NCBI GenBank assembly: GCA_018971525.1
Contig: JAGXAR010000016.1
Span: 1 to 64,000 of the forward strand
Direction: 5' to 3'
Length of the DNA: 64,000 nt
DNA from: Nitrospirota bacterium
Lineage (GTDB): Bacteria > Nitrospirota > Nitrospiria > Nitrospirales > Nitrospiraceae
The position numbers and the translations under genes are program-made. A model generated the notes under the pieces. The model was not told where the DNA came from. It saw only the letters and a list, made by a program, of their open reading frames with translations, and made no database searches. Positions 31,075-40,219 of this stretch are shown piece by piece; position 1 is the first letter of the stretch; each line of letters starts with the position of its first letter.

Positions 31075-32886
31075 ATGAATTCCAGGGCAAAGAATCTGCT
31101 TTTCTGGGTCGTCGTCGGCCTCTTCATGATTTTGCTGTTCAACCTGTTCAGCGTGCCAACCCATGCGCCTGAAGAGGATGTAATTTTTAGTGAGTTCATG
31201 GCCAAACTCGACAAGGGTGAGATCGAGAGGGTGATCATCAAAGCCAGCCACATCAGCGCCGTCCTGAAAGACAAGACCCGTATCCGAACCTACTCGGTGG
31301 AATATCCCGAATTGGTGAAGGTCTTGCGGGAGCGGGGCGTGCAGATTGAGGCAAAGCCACCGGATGAGAGCCCTTGGTACATTACGTTCCTTGTGACCTG
31401 GGGGCCGTTTGTGCTGTTTCTGGGGTTGTGGTTCTTCTTGATGCGGCAAATGCAGATGGGGGGCAATAAGGCTCTATCATTCGGGAAGAGCCGCGCCCGT
31501 CTGCTGACGGAGGAGCGTAAGAAGGTGATGTTCTCCGATGTTGCAGGCGTCGATGAAGCCAAGGAAGAAGTCCTTGAGATCATCGAGTTCCTTAAGGATC
31601 CGCGCAGGTTCCAAAAACTCGGCGGCCGCATTCCCAAGGGCGTCTTGATCGTCGGCCCTCCCGGTACTGGGAAGACGCTGTTGGCCAAGGCCATTGCCGG
31701 GGAGGCCAGTGTACCGTTCTTCAGTATCAGCGGATCGGATTTCGTGGAAATGTTTGTCGGCGTTGGAGCGTCCCGTGTTCGGGATCTCTTCGAGCAGGGG
31801 AAAAAACATGCCCCCTGCATTATCTTTATCGACGAAATCGATGCCGTTGGTCGACTTCGTGGAGCAGGGTTGGGCGGAGGCCATGACGAGCGTGAACAGA
31901 CGCTCAATCAATTGCTCGTCGAGATGGATGGATTTGATACAACAGAAGGTGTAATTTTGGTCGCTGCGACTAACCGACCGGATGTTCTCGACCCTGCCTT
32001 GCTCAGACCGGGGCGTTTTGATCGGCAAGTCGTCGTCAATCGACCAGACTTGCGTGGCCGTACCGAAATTCTCAAGGTGCACACGAAGAAAGTTCCGATC
32101 GCGACGAACGTGGAGCTGGAAAAAATCGCGCGCGGTACGCCGGGATTTTCAGGGGCCGACCTGGAAAACTTGGTCAACGAAGCGGCACTCTGGGCCGCGA
32201 GACAAAACAAGAAAGAAGTGGAAGTCGTCGACTTTGAGATGGCCAAGGACAAAGTTCTGATGGGGGCTGAACGGAAGAGTCTGATCTTAAGCGATGAGGA
32301 GAAACGGACGACGGCCTATCATGAAGCCGGACACGCGCTGATCGCCAAGCTGATCCCCGGAACGGATCCCGTGCATAAGGTCACGATTATTCCTCGAGGC
32401 CGTGCCTTGGGCGTGACGATGCAGCTCCCCACCGATGACCGGCACAACTATTCGAAGGAGTTCTTGTACAACAATCTCGCCATCCTCATGGGGGGGCGTG
32501 TGGCGGAAGAGTTGGTCTTGAAACACATTACGACCGGAGCGGGGAACGATCTCGAGCGGGCAACGGAACTCGCGCGGAAAATGGTCTGTGAATGGGGCAT
32601 GAGCGAAAAGTTGGGCCCTCTGACATTCGGCAAAAAGGAAGAAGAAGTTTTTCTTGGGCGAGAATTTGGGAGCAGGCGCGATTTCAGCGATCAAATAGCC
32701 TTGGAGATCGATCAGGAAGTCAAACGGCTTGTGACGGAAAACTATGAACGGGCGAAGCGGCTGCTCACGGAACACATGGCCAGTCTGAAGGGATTGGCGG
32801 AAGCGCTTTTGGAGAAAGAAGTGCTCGATGCGCCGGAGATTGATCACATTATCATGCAATCCACATCCCAAGCGGTTCCTGCCTAG
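31075..32886 (+). CDS. ftsH: ATP-dependent zinc metalloprotease FtsH
   Basis: The 603-residue membrane protease has two N-terminal membrane helices (about 7-24 and 104-121) flanking a periplasmic segment. The AAA+ module follows, with Walker A GPPGTGKT from residue 194, Walker B FIDEIDA and a second region of homology. The zinc site is H416-E-A-G-H420. It degrades misassembled membrane and regulatory proteins as a hexamer. AAGGAGATCTGG precedes the ATG. It is slightly shorter at the C-terminus than the E. coli protein. Confidence 0.97.
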   Translation: MNSRAKNLLFWVVVGLFMILLFNLFSVPTHAPEEDVIFSEFMAKLDKGEIERVIIKASHISAVLKDKTRIRTYSVEYPELVKVLRERGVQIEAKPPDESPWYITFLVTWGPFVLFLGLWFFLMRQMQMGGNKALSFGKSRARLLTEERKKVMFSDVAGVDEAKEEVLEIIEFLKDPRRFQKLGGRIPKGVLIVGPPGTGKTLLAKAIAGEASVPFFSISGSDFVEMFVGVGASRVRDLFEQGKKHAPCIIFIDEIDAVGRLRGAGLGGGHDEREQTLNQLLVEMDGFDTTEGVILVAATNRPDVLDPALLRPGRFDRQVVVNRPDLRGRTEILKVHTKKVPIATNVELEKIARGTPGFSGADLENLVNEAALWAARQNKKEVEVVDFEMAKDKVLMGAERKSLILSDEEKRTTAYHEAGHALIAKLIPGTDPVHKVTIIPRGRALGVTMQLPTDDRHNYSKEFLYNNLAILMGGRVAEELVLKHITTGAGNDLERATELARKMVCEWGMSEKLGPLTFGKKEEEVFLGREFGSRRDFSDQIALEIDQEVKRLVTENYERAKRLLTEHMASLKGLAEALLEKEVLDAPEIDHIIMQSTSQAVPA

Positions 32887-32904
32887 ATTCTGCATCACTG
32901 ATCA

Positions 32905-32935
32905 GGGGACACCATTTCAGGGCATTGGAGTCCCC
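32905..32935 (+). other. Hairpin downstream of ftsH
   Basis: GGGGAC-A-CCA pairs with TGG-A-GTCCCC around an 11 nt loop, with one A-A mismatch. There is no U-tract, so it may attenuate rather than stop transcription into folP. Confidence 0.4.
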
Positions 32936-33074
32936 GGGCAGTACATCTGAAAGACGATAGGCGGGAAGGGCCCCTTCTCGCTTGTGGCGTATTGTTACAT
33001 GGCACCTCTATGCCGGTCACGATCAAGGGTACTCTTGGCCCGCGTAGCGTATCTAAAAGAGGAAGCACCGTCAT

Positions 33075-33959
33075 TTGGTGAGAGAGTTGAATACATTAAC
33101 GCGACAGGCTAAGGATCGACTGATCGAATTCTCCGGCCGACCGTTAATTATGGGGGTGCTGAATGTGACGCCGGATTCATTCTCGGACGGCGGTCGCTAT
33201 TTTGATGCAGATGCCGCCGTGGCCCATGCGGTTCGACTGGTAGAAGATGGGGCGGACCTGTTGGATATCGGCGCAGAGTCGACGCGTCCCGGTGCCGATG
33301 CCGTGAATGAGGCAGAAGAGCGTCGCCGTGCGATTCCCGTTGTGACCGCAATCGCAAAAGCCGTCACGGTTCCGATCTCAATCGATACCTCGAAAGCTGC
33401 TGTTGCACAGGCGGCTCTCGACGCGGGGGCGGTTCTCGTGAACGATGTCACGGCGTTACGAAGCGACCACGCCATGGTCGATGTAGTCGCCCGAACGGGA
33501 GCCGGGATCGTCCTGATGCATATGCAAGGTACGCCGAGTACGATGCAGCAGGCCCCCTGCTACGACGATGTGGTCGGGGAGATCTCCTCATTTTTCGATG
33601 AACGAATTCGTTTCGCGGCGGCACACGGCATTGAACGAAGACAAATCATTCTTGATCCAGGCATCGGATTTGGTAAGCTGCTCGTACATAACCTTACGTT
33701 GTTAGCCCGATTGCACCATTTCACGCAGTTTGGCTGTCCATTGTTGGTCGGTGTCTCACGGAAGGCGTTCCTTGGGCAGCTCGTGGACCGTCCGGTTCAG
33801 GAACGTCAGTGGGCTACGGCAGCGGCGGTGGCGATGGCAGTGGACCGTGGAGCTGGAATCCTCCGCGTCCACGACGTGATGGCCATGAAGGATGTGGTTC
33901 AGGTGGCAGCGGCGATTAGTCGACACACGACCCTATCCATGAAAGCCCAACATGCGTAA
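33075..33959 (+). CDS. folP: Dihydropteroate synthase
   Basis: The 294-residue TIM-barrel enzyme joins 4-aminobenzoate to hydroxymethyl-dihydropterin pyrophosphate in folate synthesis. It carries [16 protein letters not shown] and [11 protein letters not shown], with L-D-P-G-I-G-F-G-K later. Initiation is at a TTG (33075) or the adjacent GTG (33078), with AGAGGA upstream. The 3' end overlaps glmM by 8 nt. Confidence 0.95.
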   Translation: MVRELNTLTRQAKDRLIEFSGRPLIMGVLNVTPDSFSDGGRYFDADAAVAHAVRLVEDGADLLDIGAESTRPGADAVNEAEERRRAIPVVTAIAKAVTVPISIDTSKAAVAQAALDAGAVLVNDVTALRSDHAMVDVVARTGAGIVLMHMQGTPSTMQQAPCYDDVVGEISSFFDERIRFAAAHGIERRQIILDPGIGFGKLLVHNLTLLARLHHFTQFGCPLLVGVSRKAFLGQLVDRPVQERQWATAAAVAMAVDRGAGILRVHDVMAMKDVVQVAAAISRHTTLSMKAQHA

Positions 33960-35301
33960 ATTGTTCGGTACCGATGGGGTCCGAGGGGTCGCCAACCTCG
34001 ATCCCATGACCAGCGAAATAGCGATGCAGCTGGGGCGGGCCGCGGCGCATTTGTTTATGCGCCGAGCCGGACGCCATCAGATCGTGATCGGCAAGGATAC
34101 CCGCATCTCCGGCTATATGTTGGAGTCGGCGTTGACCTCCGGGATTTGCTCGATGGGTGTCGATGTGTTGCTGGTCGGTCCTATGCCGACCCCGGCGATT
34201 GCGTTCTTAACGAGGAGTCTCCGTGCCGATGCCGGGGTGATGATCTCGGCCTCGCACAATCCCTACCAGGATAACGGCATCAAGTTTTTCTCCAACGACG
34301 GGTTCAAGCTGCCCGATGAGATGGAAGCTCGTATTGAGGGGCTTATCGTCTCGAACGAAATTGCCCATCTACGGCCGACGGCCGATGCAATTGGGAAAGC
34401 CTACCGAATCGATGACGCCGAGGGGCGTTACATCGAGTTCGTCAAACGGTCTCTCCCGAAGGAGCTGGACTTCCAGGGGATCAAGGTGGTGGTCGATTGT
34501 GCCAATGGCGCAGCCTATAAGGTTGCGCCAACGGTGTTGCGCGAGCTCGGGGCAAAGGTCGAAGTGATCGGCAATAAGCCTGACGGGATGAATATCAATG
34601 CCGGCTGTGGCGCGGTCCATCCTGAGCTGCTGCAGCAGGCAGTCCGCGAGCAGGGGGCTCATCTCGGCGTGGCGCTTGACGGAGACGCCGATCGCGCTAT
34701 CTTCGTCTGCGAACAGGGACGTGTTGTGGACGGCGATCATATTATGGCGATGTTGGCGCTCGATCTTCATCACCAGGGGCAGTTGGCCAAGCAGACCGTG
34801 GTGGGGACCGTCATGAGCAACTTCGGATTGGAGCTTGCCATGACGAAAGCGGGTATTGCCCTCGTACGGACTGCCGTCGGGGACAGATATCTGCTCGAAC
34901 GTATGTCAGCCGAGGGGTATAACTTCGGAGGCGAGCAGTCGGGTCATTTCATTTTCCTGGATCACAATACGACCGGTGACGGCTTGATTTCGGCGTTACA
35001 AGTCTTGTCGCTGATGAAGCGTACGGAGAAGTCTTTGTCCGACCTAGCCAAAGCCATGACGGCGGTGCCACAAGTATTACTCAACGTGAAGGTGACGAAG
35101 ATGCCGAACCTCGACACGGTCCCAGAACTGCAACGCGCAATCCGTGAAAGTGAACAGCGTCTCAACGGCAGCGGACGCGTGTTGGTGCGCTACTCCGGGA
35201 CCGAACCCCTCTTGCGGGTGATGGTCGAGGGTGAGAGCGATGACACGATTCGCGATGTGGCAAATCGGCTTGTCGACGTGGTCAAGACTCATCTGGGTTA
35301 G
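33952..35301 (+). CDS. glmM: Phosphoglucosamine mutase
   Basis: The 449-residue enzyme converts glucosamine-6-phosphate to glucosamine-1-phosphate for UDP-GlcNAc. The phosphoserine is S101 in [16 protein letters not shown], the metal loop is D243-G-D-A-D-R248, the sugar loop is GEQSGH, and the phosphate loop is [12 protein letters not shown] near the C-terminus. It overlaps folP, the common folP-glmM pairing. Confidence 0.97.
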   Translation: MRKLFGTDGVRGVANLDPMTSEIAMQLGRAAAHLFMRRAGRHQIVIGKDTRISGYMLESALTSGICSMGVDVLLVGPMPTPAIAFLTRSLRADAGVMISASHNPYQDNGIKFFSNDGFKLPDEMEARIEGLIVSNEIAHLRPTADAIGKAYRIDDAEGRYIEFVKRSLPKELDFQGIKVVVDCANGAAYKVAPTVLRELGAKVEVIGNKPDGMNINAGCGAVHPELLQQAVREQGAHLGVALDGDADRAIFVCEQGRVVDGDHIMAMLALDLHHQGQLAKQTVVGTVMSNFGLELAMTKAGIALVRTAVGDRYLLERMSAEGYNFGGEQSGHFIFLDHNTTGDGLISALQVLSLMKRTEKSLSDLAKAMTAVPQVLLNVKVTKMPNLDTVPELQRAIRESEQRLNGSGRVLVRYSGTEPLLRVMVEGESDDTIRDVANRLVDVVKTHLG

Positions 35302-35329
35302 GGTTGTCGCCCCCCATTGAGGGAGGCCT

Positions 35330-37873
35330 ATGCTGCCGTCCCTCACCGTTGCCTTCATCGTCGGACTCCTCATCGGATCGCAGATTCCTTACTTCCCCCT
35401 GTCCGCCTCATTTCTGCTCCTCCTAACCGCGCTAGGGAGCTTCGTTCTCGAACGACTCAATCGGTTGACCGTTCGCCAGGCGACTTGGCTCTACGGAGCA
35501 CTCTTAGGGGGAGTCGTCTATTGGAGCGTGGCCGTCAACCTGGCTGCCCCTGCCCCGATGGTTGAGCACCCGCCCGATGCGGTGATCGAGGTGACCGGCC
35601 GCATTGTGGCACCTGTGCAACAGGCGCCAGATCGACTGGTCATGATTATCAAGTCGGATGATCCAGTCGCAACGTCTGGAGCGTCCAGACATGTTCGGCT
35701 GACCTGGCGCACACCGGATCGATTATTCTTTCAGGGTGATCGGGTCCGCTTTCAGGCTCTCCTGCGCCGTCCGAGCGGGTCATTGAATCCAGGTGGATTC
35801 GACTACGCAGCCTATCTTGAACGGCAAGGGATCGATGCGATCGCCACAGTGACCGGGTCCGAGGCGGTGCAGTTTCTTGAGTCTGGGCGTGCGCATACCT
35901 GGTGGGCGATCTGGAATCAATTTGATCGGTGGAGGGGTAGTATCCGTCTCGCCGCGCTGCAAACCCTTCCCCAGCCTGCACTGGGACTATATCTGGGTAT
36001 CATCATCGGTGATCGAGCGTATTTGGATCCTGATCTACGTGATCAGTTCATGGTGACCGGAACAGTCCATCTCCTTTCTATTTCAGGGAGCCACTTGGGC
36101 CTCGTCGCGCTGCTCATCTTCGCGGGCGTCAGATGGGTGATGATTCTGTTGCCTGCTGATTGGCTGCTTGCGCTGTCTCGGAGGATCACGCCGACTCGCA
36201 TGGCCGCTGTCTGTACGCTCCTTCCTGTCGCAGGCTACGCCTGCCTGGCCGGGGCGGAACTGGCTACGATGCGGTCGTTGCTGATGGTGGCTGTCGGGCT
36301 GAGTGCGATCTGGCTTGGCCAGGAGCGCCGTCTATTCCATGCCCTCTCGGCCTCCGCGGTTGTGATTTTACTGCACGATCCTCAAGCGCTGTTCGATATC
36401 TCCTTTCAGCTCTCCTTTTTGTCCGTCCTTGCCATTGCCGGGTGGCTCTCCTGGCCGACCGCTGCTGAAGTTAAGGAGCTGCCAAACGAGCCGTCGTTCC
36501 TAAGAGCCTGCTCTCGATGGGGGAGAGACTCTGTGCTCATGAGCGGAGTGGTCACCCTGGTGACCCTCCCGCTAGTTGCATATTTCTTCGATCAATTACC
36601 CTGGCTCGGTCTTTTCACCAATGTGGTGGCCGTTCCTGTGATGGGGATCCTGCTGGTTCCGATCGGACTCGTTGCCGGAATCTGGCAGATCTTGGTAGGG
36701 GGAGCCATGCTGCCCCTGGCTTCGCTGAATCAGTGGTTACTCGAACACTTTGTGGCTGCGGTTCGTCAGGTGTCAATGCTGCCTGGAGGGGAATGGCATG
36801 TCGCAGCCCCTTCGGTTCTCACCATGTTGTTCTTCTATGGCTGTCTCGGATTGATGTGGCGGCGAGCGGGCAACGTGGCGTTCCGGTTGGCAGCAGGCGC
36901 CGGAGTGCTATTAGTCTTGTTGTGGTGGGCCTGGTCCCCACGGATGTTTCTTGATGGGGATCACTTCCGAGTCACGTTCCTGGACGTCGGACAGGGTGAC
37001 AGCGCGGTCGTTGAGCTACCTGATGGACAGGTGGTGTTGATAGACGGAGGGCCGACGTATGAGCGATTCGATATGGGCCGCGGGGTGGTGGCTCCGTTTC
37101 TCTGGAACCGGGGAATCCATGCCATCGACCAGGTCATTGGCACACATACCCAACTTGATCATGTCGGAGGTCTTGCCTGGGTGGTCCGCCATTTCATCGT
37201 GAAGAACTATTGGGGATCAGGAGAGGCCCGCGAAGAACTGTTCTATCGACGATTGCAGCAGTCATTGGCCGATCGAGGGCTACAAGAGCAGATGGCCGGA
37301 GAAGGACAGGAGATCGTGTCATCCGGCCCCTGCCGGTTGGTAGTCCTCAACCCACCAGTGGACAAGCATCGTGATGTGCCGCTCCACGATAGCCATACGG
37401 ATGGGCATGGGCTGAATAATCACTCGGTGGTGACAGAGTTGACCTGCGGTCACCACACGGTGCTCTTTACTGCGGATGTCGAGCGAGATGGCTTGTCGCG
37501 GATGACACTCTCACCGTCTCACGGTTCGATCGAGGTCCTCAAGGTGCCTCACCACGGAGCGGTCAGTTCGTTAAATCGTGACTGGTTGGCATCGCTTCGT
37601 CCTCAGTATGCCGTATTTTCAGCTGGTCGCCATAATCCCTACAGACACCCGGCCAGGGCCGTTCTCGATGCCTATGGGTCGGAAGGCAGTATGGTGTTGC
37701 GGACTGACCGTGACGGTGGGGTGTGGTTTACCGGCGGAGTCTCTGAGGCGGCGCTTCAAGTGCACCGAGCGATAGAGTTGGTGTGGCAGCCGACTAATAG
37801 CGTTTCGTGTCTGTGGGCTTGCGAACAGGCAAACTGGGGTCGGATTTGGAAACAATGGCGTGACCGTCTTTGA
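35330..37873 (+). CDS. comEC: ComEC/Rec2-type DNA uptake channel
   Basis: The 847-residue inner-membrane protein has an N-terminal helix pair and DUF4131-like domain. A central competence domain with many membrane helices follows (YLGIIIGDRAYLDPDLRDQF through VPVMGILLVPIGL). The C-terminal metallo-beta-lactamase domain has V-G-Q-G-D-S-A-V-V, T-Q-L-D-H-V-G-G and V-P-H-H-G-A. It passes single-stranded DNA into the cytoplasm during natural transformation. No other competence gene lies nearby. It closes the long run of housekeeping genes. Confidence 0.93.
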   Translation: MLPSLTVAFIVGLLIGSQIPYFPLSASFLLLLTALGSFVLERLNRLTVRQATWLYGALLGGVVYWSVAVNLAAPAPMVEHPPDAVIEVTGRIVAPVQQAPDRLVMIIKSDDPVATSGASRHVRLTWRTPDRLFFQGDRVRFQALLRRPSGSLNPGGFDYAAYLERQGIDAIATVTGSEAVQFLESGRAHTWWAIWNQFDRWRGSIRLAALQTLPQPALGLYLGIIIGDRAYLDPDLRDQFMVTGTVHLLSISGSHLGLVALLIFAGVRWVMILLPADWLLALSRRITPTRMAAVCTLLPVAGYACLAGAELATMRSLLMVAVGLSAIWLGQERRLFHALSASAVVILLHDPQALFDISFQLSFLSVLAIAGWLSWPTAAEVKELPNEPSFLRACSRWGRDSVLMSGVVTLVTLPLVAYFFDQLPWLGLFTNVVAVPVMGILLVPIGLVAGIWQILVGGAMLPLASLNQWLLEHFVAAVRQVSMLPGGEWHVAAPSVLTMLFFYGCLGLMWRRAGNVAFRLAAGAGVLLVLLWWAWSPRMFLDGDHFRVTFLDVGQGDSAVVELPDGQVVLIDGGPTYERFDMGRGVVAPFLWNRGIHAIDQVIGTHTQLDHVGGLAWVVRHFIVKNYWGSGEAREELFYRRLQQSLADRGLQEQMAGEGQEIVSSGPCRLVVLNPPVDKHRDVPLHDSHTDGHGLNNHSVVTELTCGHHTVLFTADVERDGLSRMTLSPSHGSIEVLKVPHHGAVSSLNRDWLASLRPQYAVFSAGRHNPYRHPARAVLDAYGSEGSMVLRTDRDGGVWFTGGVSEAALQVHRAIELVWQPTNSVSCLWACEQANWGRIWKQWRDRL

Positions 37874-37968
37874 GCACCGTTCTGACCACATGTTATCGCA
37901 ATAGGTCACAGGACCGCTGTTCCTGATTCCCATATCAATTCGAGCGAATAACCAGACTGCACATTTCA

Positions 37969-37992
37969 CGTCTTGGCAAGACGAATTTCGTC
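37969..37992 (+). other. Overlapping hairpins downstream of comEC
   Basis: CGTCTT-GGC-AAGACG (37969-37983) and GACGAA-T-TTCGTC (37980-37992) share four bases, so only one can form at a time. A C-rich then T-rich stretch follows. It may be a weak terminator; it is not a classical one. Confidence 0.35.
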
Positions 37993-38136
37993 CCCCCTTT
38001 CTCCTCCAGTGAAGGTTTCATAGCATAAGACCTCAATTTTGTTCATCTCTCATCATTTGCTAGCAAGGCATAGCATGTGCATCCATTCGCGCTGGCTTAG
38101 CATATGTGTGTCTATTTTTTTTAAGGGAGCTAGGGT

Positions 38137-38322
38137 ATGGCAAAACTCGTGCGAATCGTGATTCAGCTACCTGTCAATCTCAAAACCCAGCTCGATAACC
38201 TGAAGCAGCAGGGATACACGACCAGTGGTTTCATCAGGGCTATGTTGGAGCGGGAGTTTGCCAAAATGGAAGAAAAGCCTGTGACACCCTTTCCAGTTGG
38301 GAAACGGGTGAATAGCCGATAG
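38137..38322 (+). CDS. Small ribbon-helix-helix-like protein
   Basis: The 61-residue protein opens with a beta strand (L-V-R-I-V-I-Q-L-P) and two helices around a turn, then L-x-R-E-F. This pattern fits MetJ/Arc/CopG DNA-binding proteins, which dimerise through the strand. AAGGGAG lies well before the ATG. It is the first gene before the HD-GYP and polysaccharide genes, so it may regulate them. No toxin gene is next to it, so an antitoxin role is less likely. Confidence 0.6.
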   Translation: MAKLVRIVIQLPVNLKTQLDNLKQQGYTTSGFIRAMLEREFAKMEEKPVTPFPVGKRVNSR

Positions 38323-38351
38323 CCGGTCGTGCTTCGTCTGAGCATGAGAGA

Positions 38352-39368
38352 GTGGCTGGGGGAGATGTGAAACGGTTAACCGATCTTATTCGAGAACAGG
38401 CGAGTCGTGGAGCAATGACAACTGATCCGAACGGCTCCAGCCGCACCTTGGAGCCGACCGGCCGTCTCATGCCATCTCCCCAGCCTTCATCGACTGTTGC
38501 TGAGGCCGACTGGTATCACCGTGCATGCCATGAGCTTCAGGGAATCAAGCGTGCGGTTCAGACGAGGCAGCCTTGGACGCTCGACGAATTAGTCCGGATC
38601 TCATCTGGCGTCGTGGCCTCTATTGGAGCCAATGACAAGCTGGTTCAGACGGTCCTGCAGCACGATGCCGGTGATTATCTCGTCAAGAATGCCGTGAACG
38701 TCGCAATCGTGAGTGTCAAGATCGCGGAAGCGCTCCGATACGAGTCGGTGAAGCTCGAACAGGTTGCGCTAGCGGGATTGCTTCACGATCTCGGTATGTT
38801 CGCCCTGCCTGACTCTCTGCTGTACAAGACCGGGACCTTGACAGAAGAAGAGCTCCAACAGATAAGGGAGCATCCACAGCAGGGAGCCCGCCTGTTTATG
38901 GAGGTCGGACAAGCCTATCCATGGGTCGGGAGGGTGATCCTCCAAGAGCATGAGCGATGGGATGGCAGCGGTTATCCCAACCGGCTGACTGGCGATCAGA
39001 TCAATGAGATGTCTCTCGTAATCGGGCTGGCAGACGTCTGTGACGCTCTGATGAGTTCACGGCCCTATCGAAGCGGCGTGTCGCCCCATCGGGCGATCCG
39101 AGCGCTGCTCGTAAACGGCAAGACGGTGTTTCCTCATCATCTTCTGAAGGCCTTGGTCGACCAACTCTCGATCTATCCGTTAGGCACGACCGTTCGTCTG
39201 AACACCGGCGAAACAGGAGTCGTGTCTCAGTTGAATCGGCAATACCCGCTGCGTCCGATCTTGCAAGTCTCGCAGCGGGTTCTCTCGGGTCACGCATCGG
39301 TATCGAAGACGGTGGATATGCGAGCCGAGACCTCCGTACACATTGTGGAAGTGGTGCCTATCGGTTGA
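38352..39368 (+). CDS. HD-GYP domain protein, probable cyclic-di-GMP phosphodiesterase
   Basis: The 338-residue cytoplasmic protein has an HD-GYP domain over about residues 100-275: H145-D146-L-G-M149-F-A-L-P-D, H-P-Q-Q-G, H-E-R-W-D-G-S-G207-Y-P209 and L-A-D-V-C-D-A-L. The GYP motif is intact, but the usual HDxGK lysine is Met. A C-terminal tail of 70 residues follows. No GGDEF partner is in the window. Sitting at the head of the polysaccharide locus, it could set output through cyclic-di-GMP. The GTG at 38352 and an ATG at 38415 are possible starts. Confidence 0.85.
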   Translation: MAGGDVKRLTDLIREQASRGAMTTDPNGSSRTLEPTGRLMPSPQPSSTVAEADWYHRACHELQGIKRAVQTRQPWTLDELVRISSGVVASIGANDKLVQTVLQHDAGDYLVKNAVNVAIVSVKIAEALRYESVKLEQVALAGLLHDLGMFALPDSLLYKTGTLTEEELQQIREHPQQGARLFMEVGQAYPWVGRVILQEHERWDGSGYPNRLTGDQINEMSLVIGLADVCDALMSSRPYRSGVSPHRAIRALLVNGKTVFPHHLLKALVDQLSIYPLGTTVRLNTGETGVVSQLNRQYPLRPILQVSQRVLSGHASVSKTVDMRAETSVHIVEVVPIG

Positions 39369-39397
39369 TCCGCGACAGGACAATAGGAGATGAGGCC

Positions 39398-40183
39398 GTG
39401 CGACAGCTCATACCCCAACATCTCATCGGTTTTCTAAGTGCTGCTGCGATTTTCGTTGTGGCGTCTCTCGGATGCCACAATCCGGCTGTTTCGTCTTTGC
39501 CACCTTCGGCAATCAGCCCCCCTGGGACGGCGGCCCCACCGTTGCCGAAGGGAGATGTCTATGCCGATGAAACTGTCCCGACCTCAGAAACCCCCATCGA
39601 AACGGGTGACACGCTTGAGGTGGTGATTCATCGCGGTGCCGGTGAGGAAAAGTTCTCCAGCATCGTGCGGGAGAATGGAAAGATTTCTGTCGGGTTTATG
39701 GAAGTGGATGTAGGCGGAGTCACAGCGGCTGTAGCGGAAGACCGTGTTCAGGACGCCGCGGCGCCCTATATGCGTCAGCCGCGTGTGCAGGTTCTGCTGA
39801 AGAAAAAAGTTTTGAAGGTCAAGCGCGTCTTCGTGCTTGGGGATGTGAAGAAACCCGGGATGGTTCCCATGCCGAGACACATGACGGTGCTGCAAGCCAT
39901 TGCCGCAGCCGACATGTATCAGGAAACGGCCTTGATGGAGGAAGTCCGAGTGATTCGAGGCGGCGACCTCGCAAGGCCACACATTCTGATGGCCGATCTC
40001 GCGCGCGCGTTTACTTATGGCGATATGAGCAGGAACGTCGCGCTGGAAGAAAACGATATCGTATTTGTGCCACGCGAACATCTGGGCGATGCCTCCGAAG
40101 CTGGGAAAAAGATTATGCCGATCATTCAGGCTGCGATCACACCGTTCTACCCGGCGTTCATTGTCCCTGCGTTGCTGAAATGA
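39398..40183 (+). CDS. Wza-like polysaccharide export lipoprotein
   Basis: The product of 261 residues starts at a GTG preceded by AGGAG and has a lipoprotein signal with V-A-S-L-G-C near residue 26. A Pro-rich linker, a Poly_export domain (E-T-G-D-T-L-E-V-V-I-H and K-I-S-V-G-F) and an SLBB-like repeat (V-F-V-L-G-D-V-K-K-P-G) follow. A terminal hydrophobic segment may span the outer membrane. Proteins of this type form the outer-membrane exit for capsule or exopolysaccharide. The next gene is its expected Wzc partner. Confidence 0.88.
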   Translation: MRQLIPQHLIGFLSAAAIFVVASLGCHNPAVSSLPPSAISPPGTAAPPLPKGDVYADETVPTSETPIETGDTLEVVIHRGAGEEKFSSIVRENGKISVGFMEVDVGGVTAAVAEDRVQDAAAPYMRQPRVQVLLKKKVLKVKRVFVLGDVKKPGMVPMPRHMTVLQAIAAADMYQETALMEEVRVIRGGDLARPHILMADLARAFTYGDMSRNVALEENDIVFVPREHLGDASEAGKKIMPIIQAAITPFYPAFIVPALLK

Positions 40184-40219
40184 CCGTCGTAATCGAGATG
40201 AGAGAAGGGCGCTGACCCT

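Noticed and set aside
38137-38322. Ribbon-helix-helix protein as an antitoxin
   Set aside because: No small toxin-like gene overlaps or follows it; the next gene is an HD-GYP protein.
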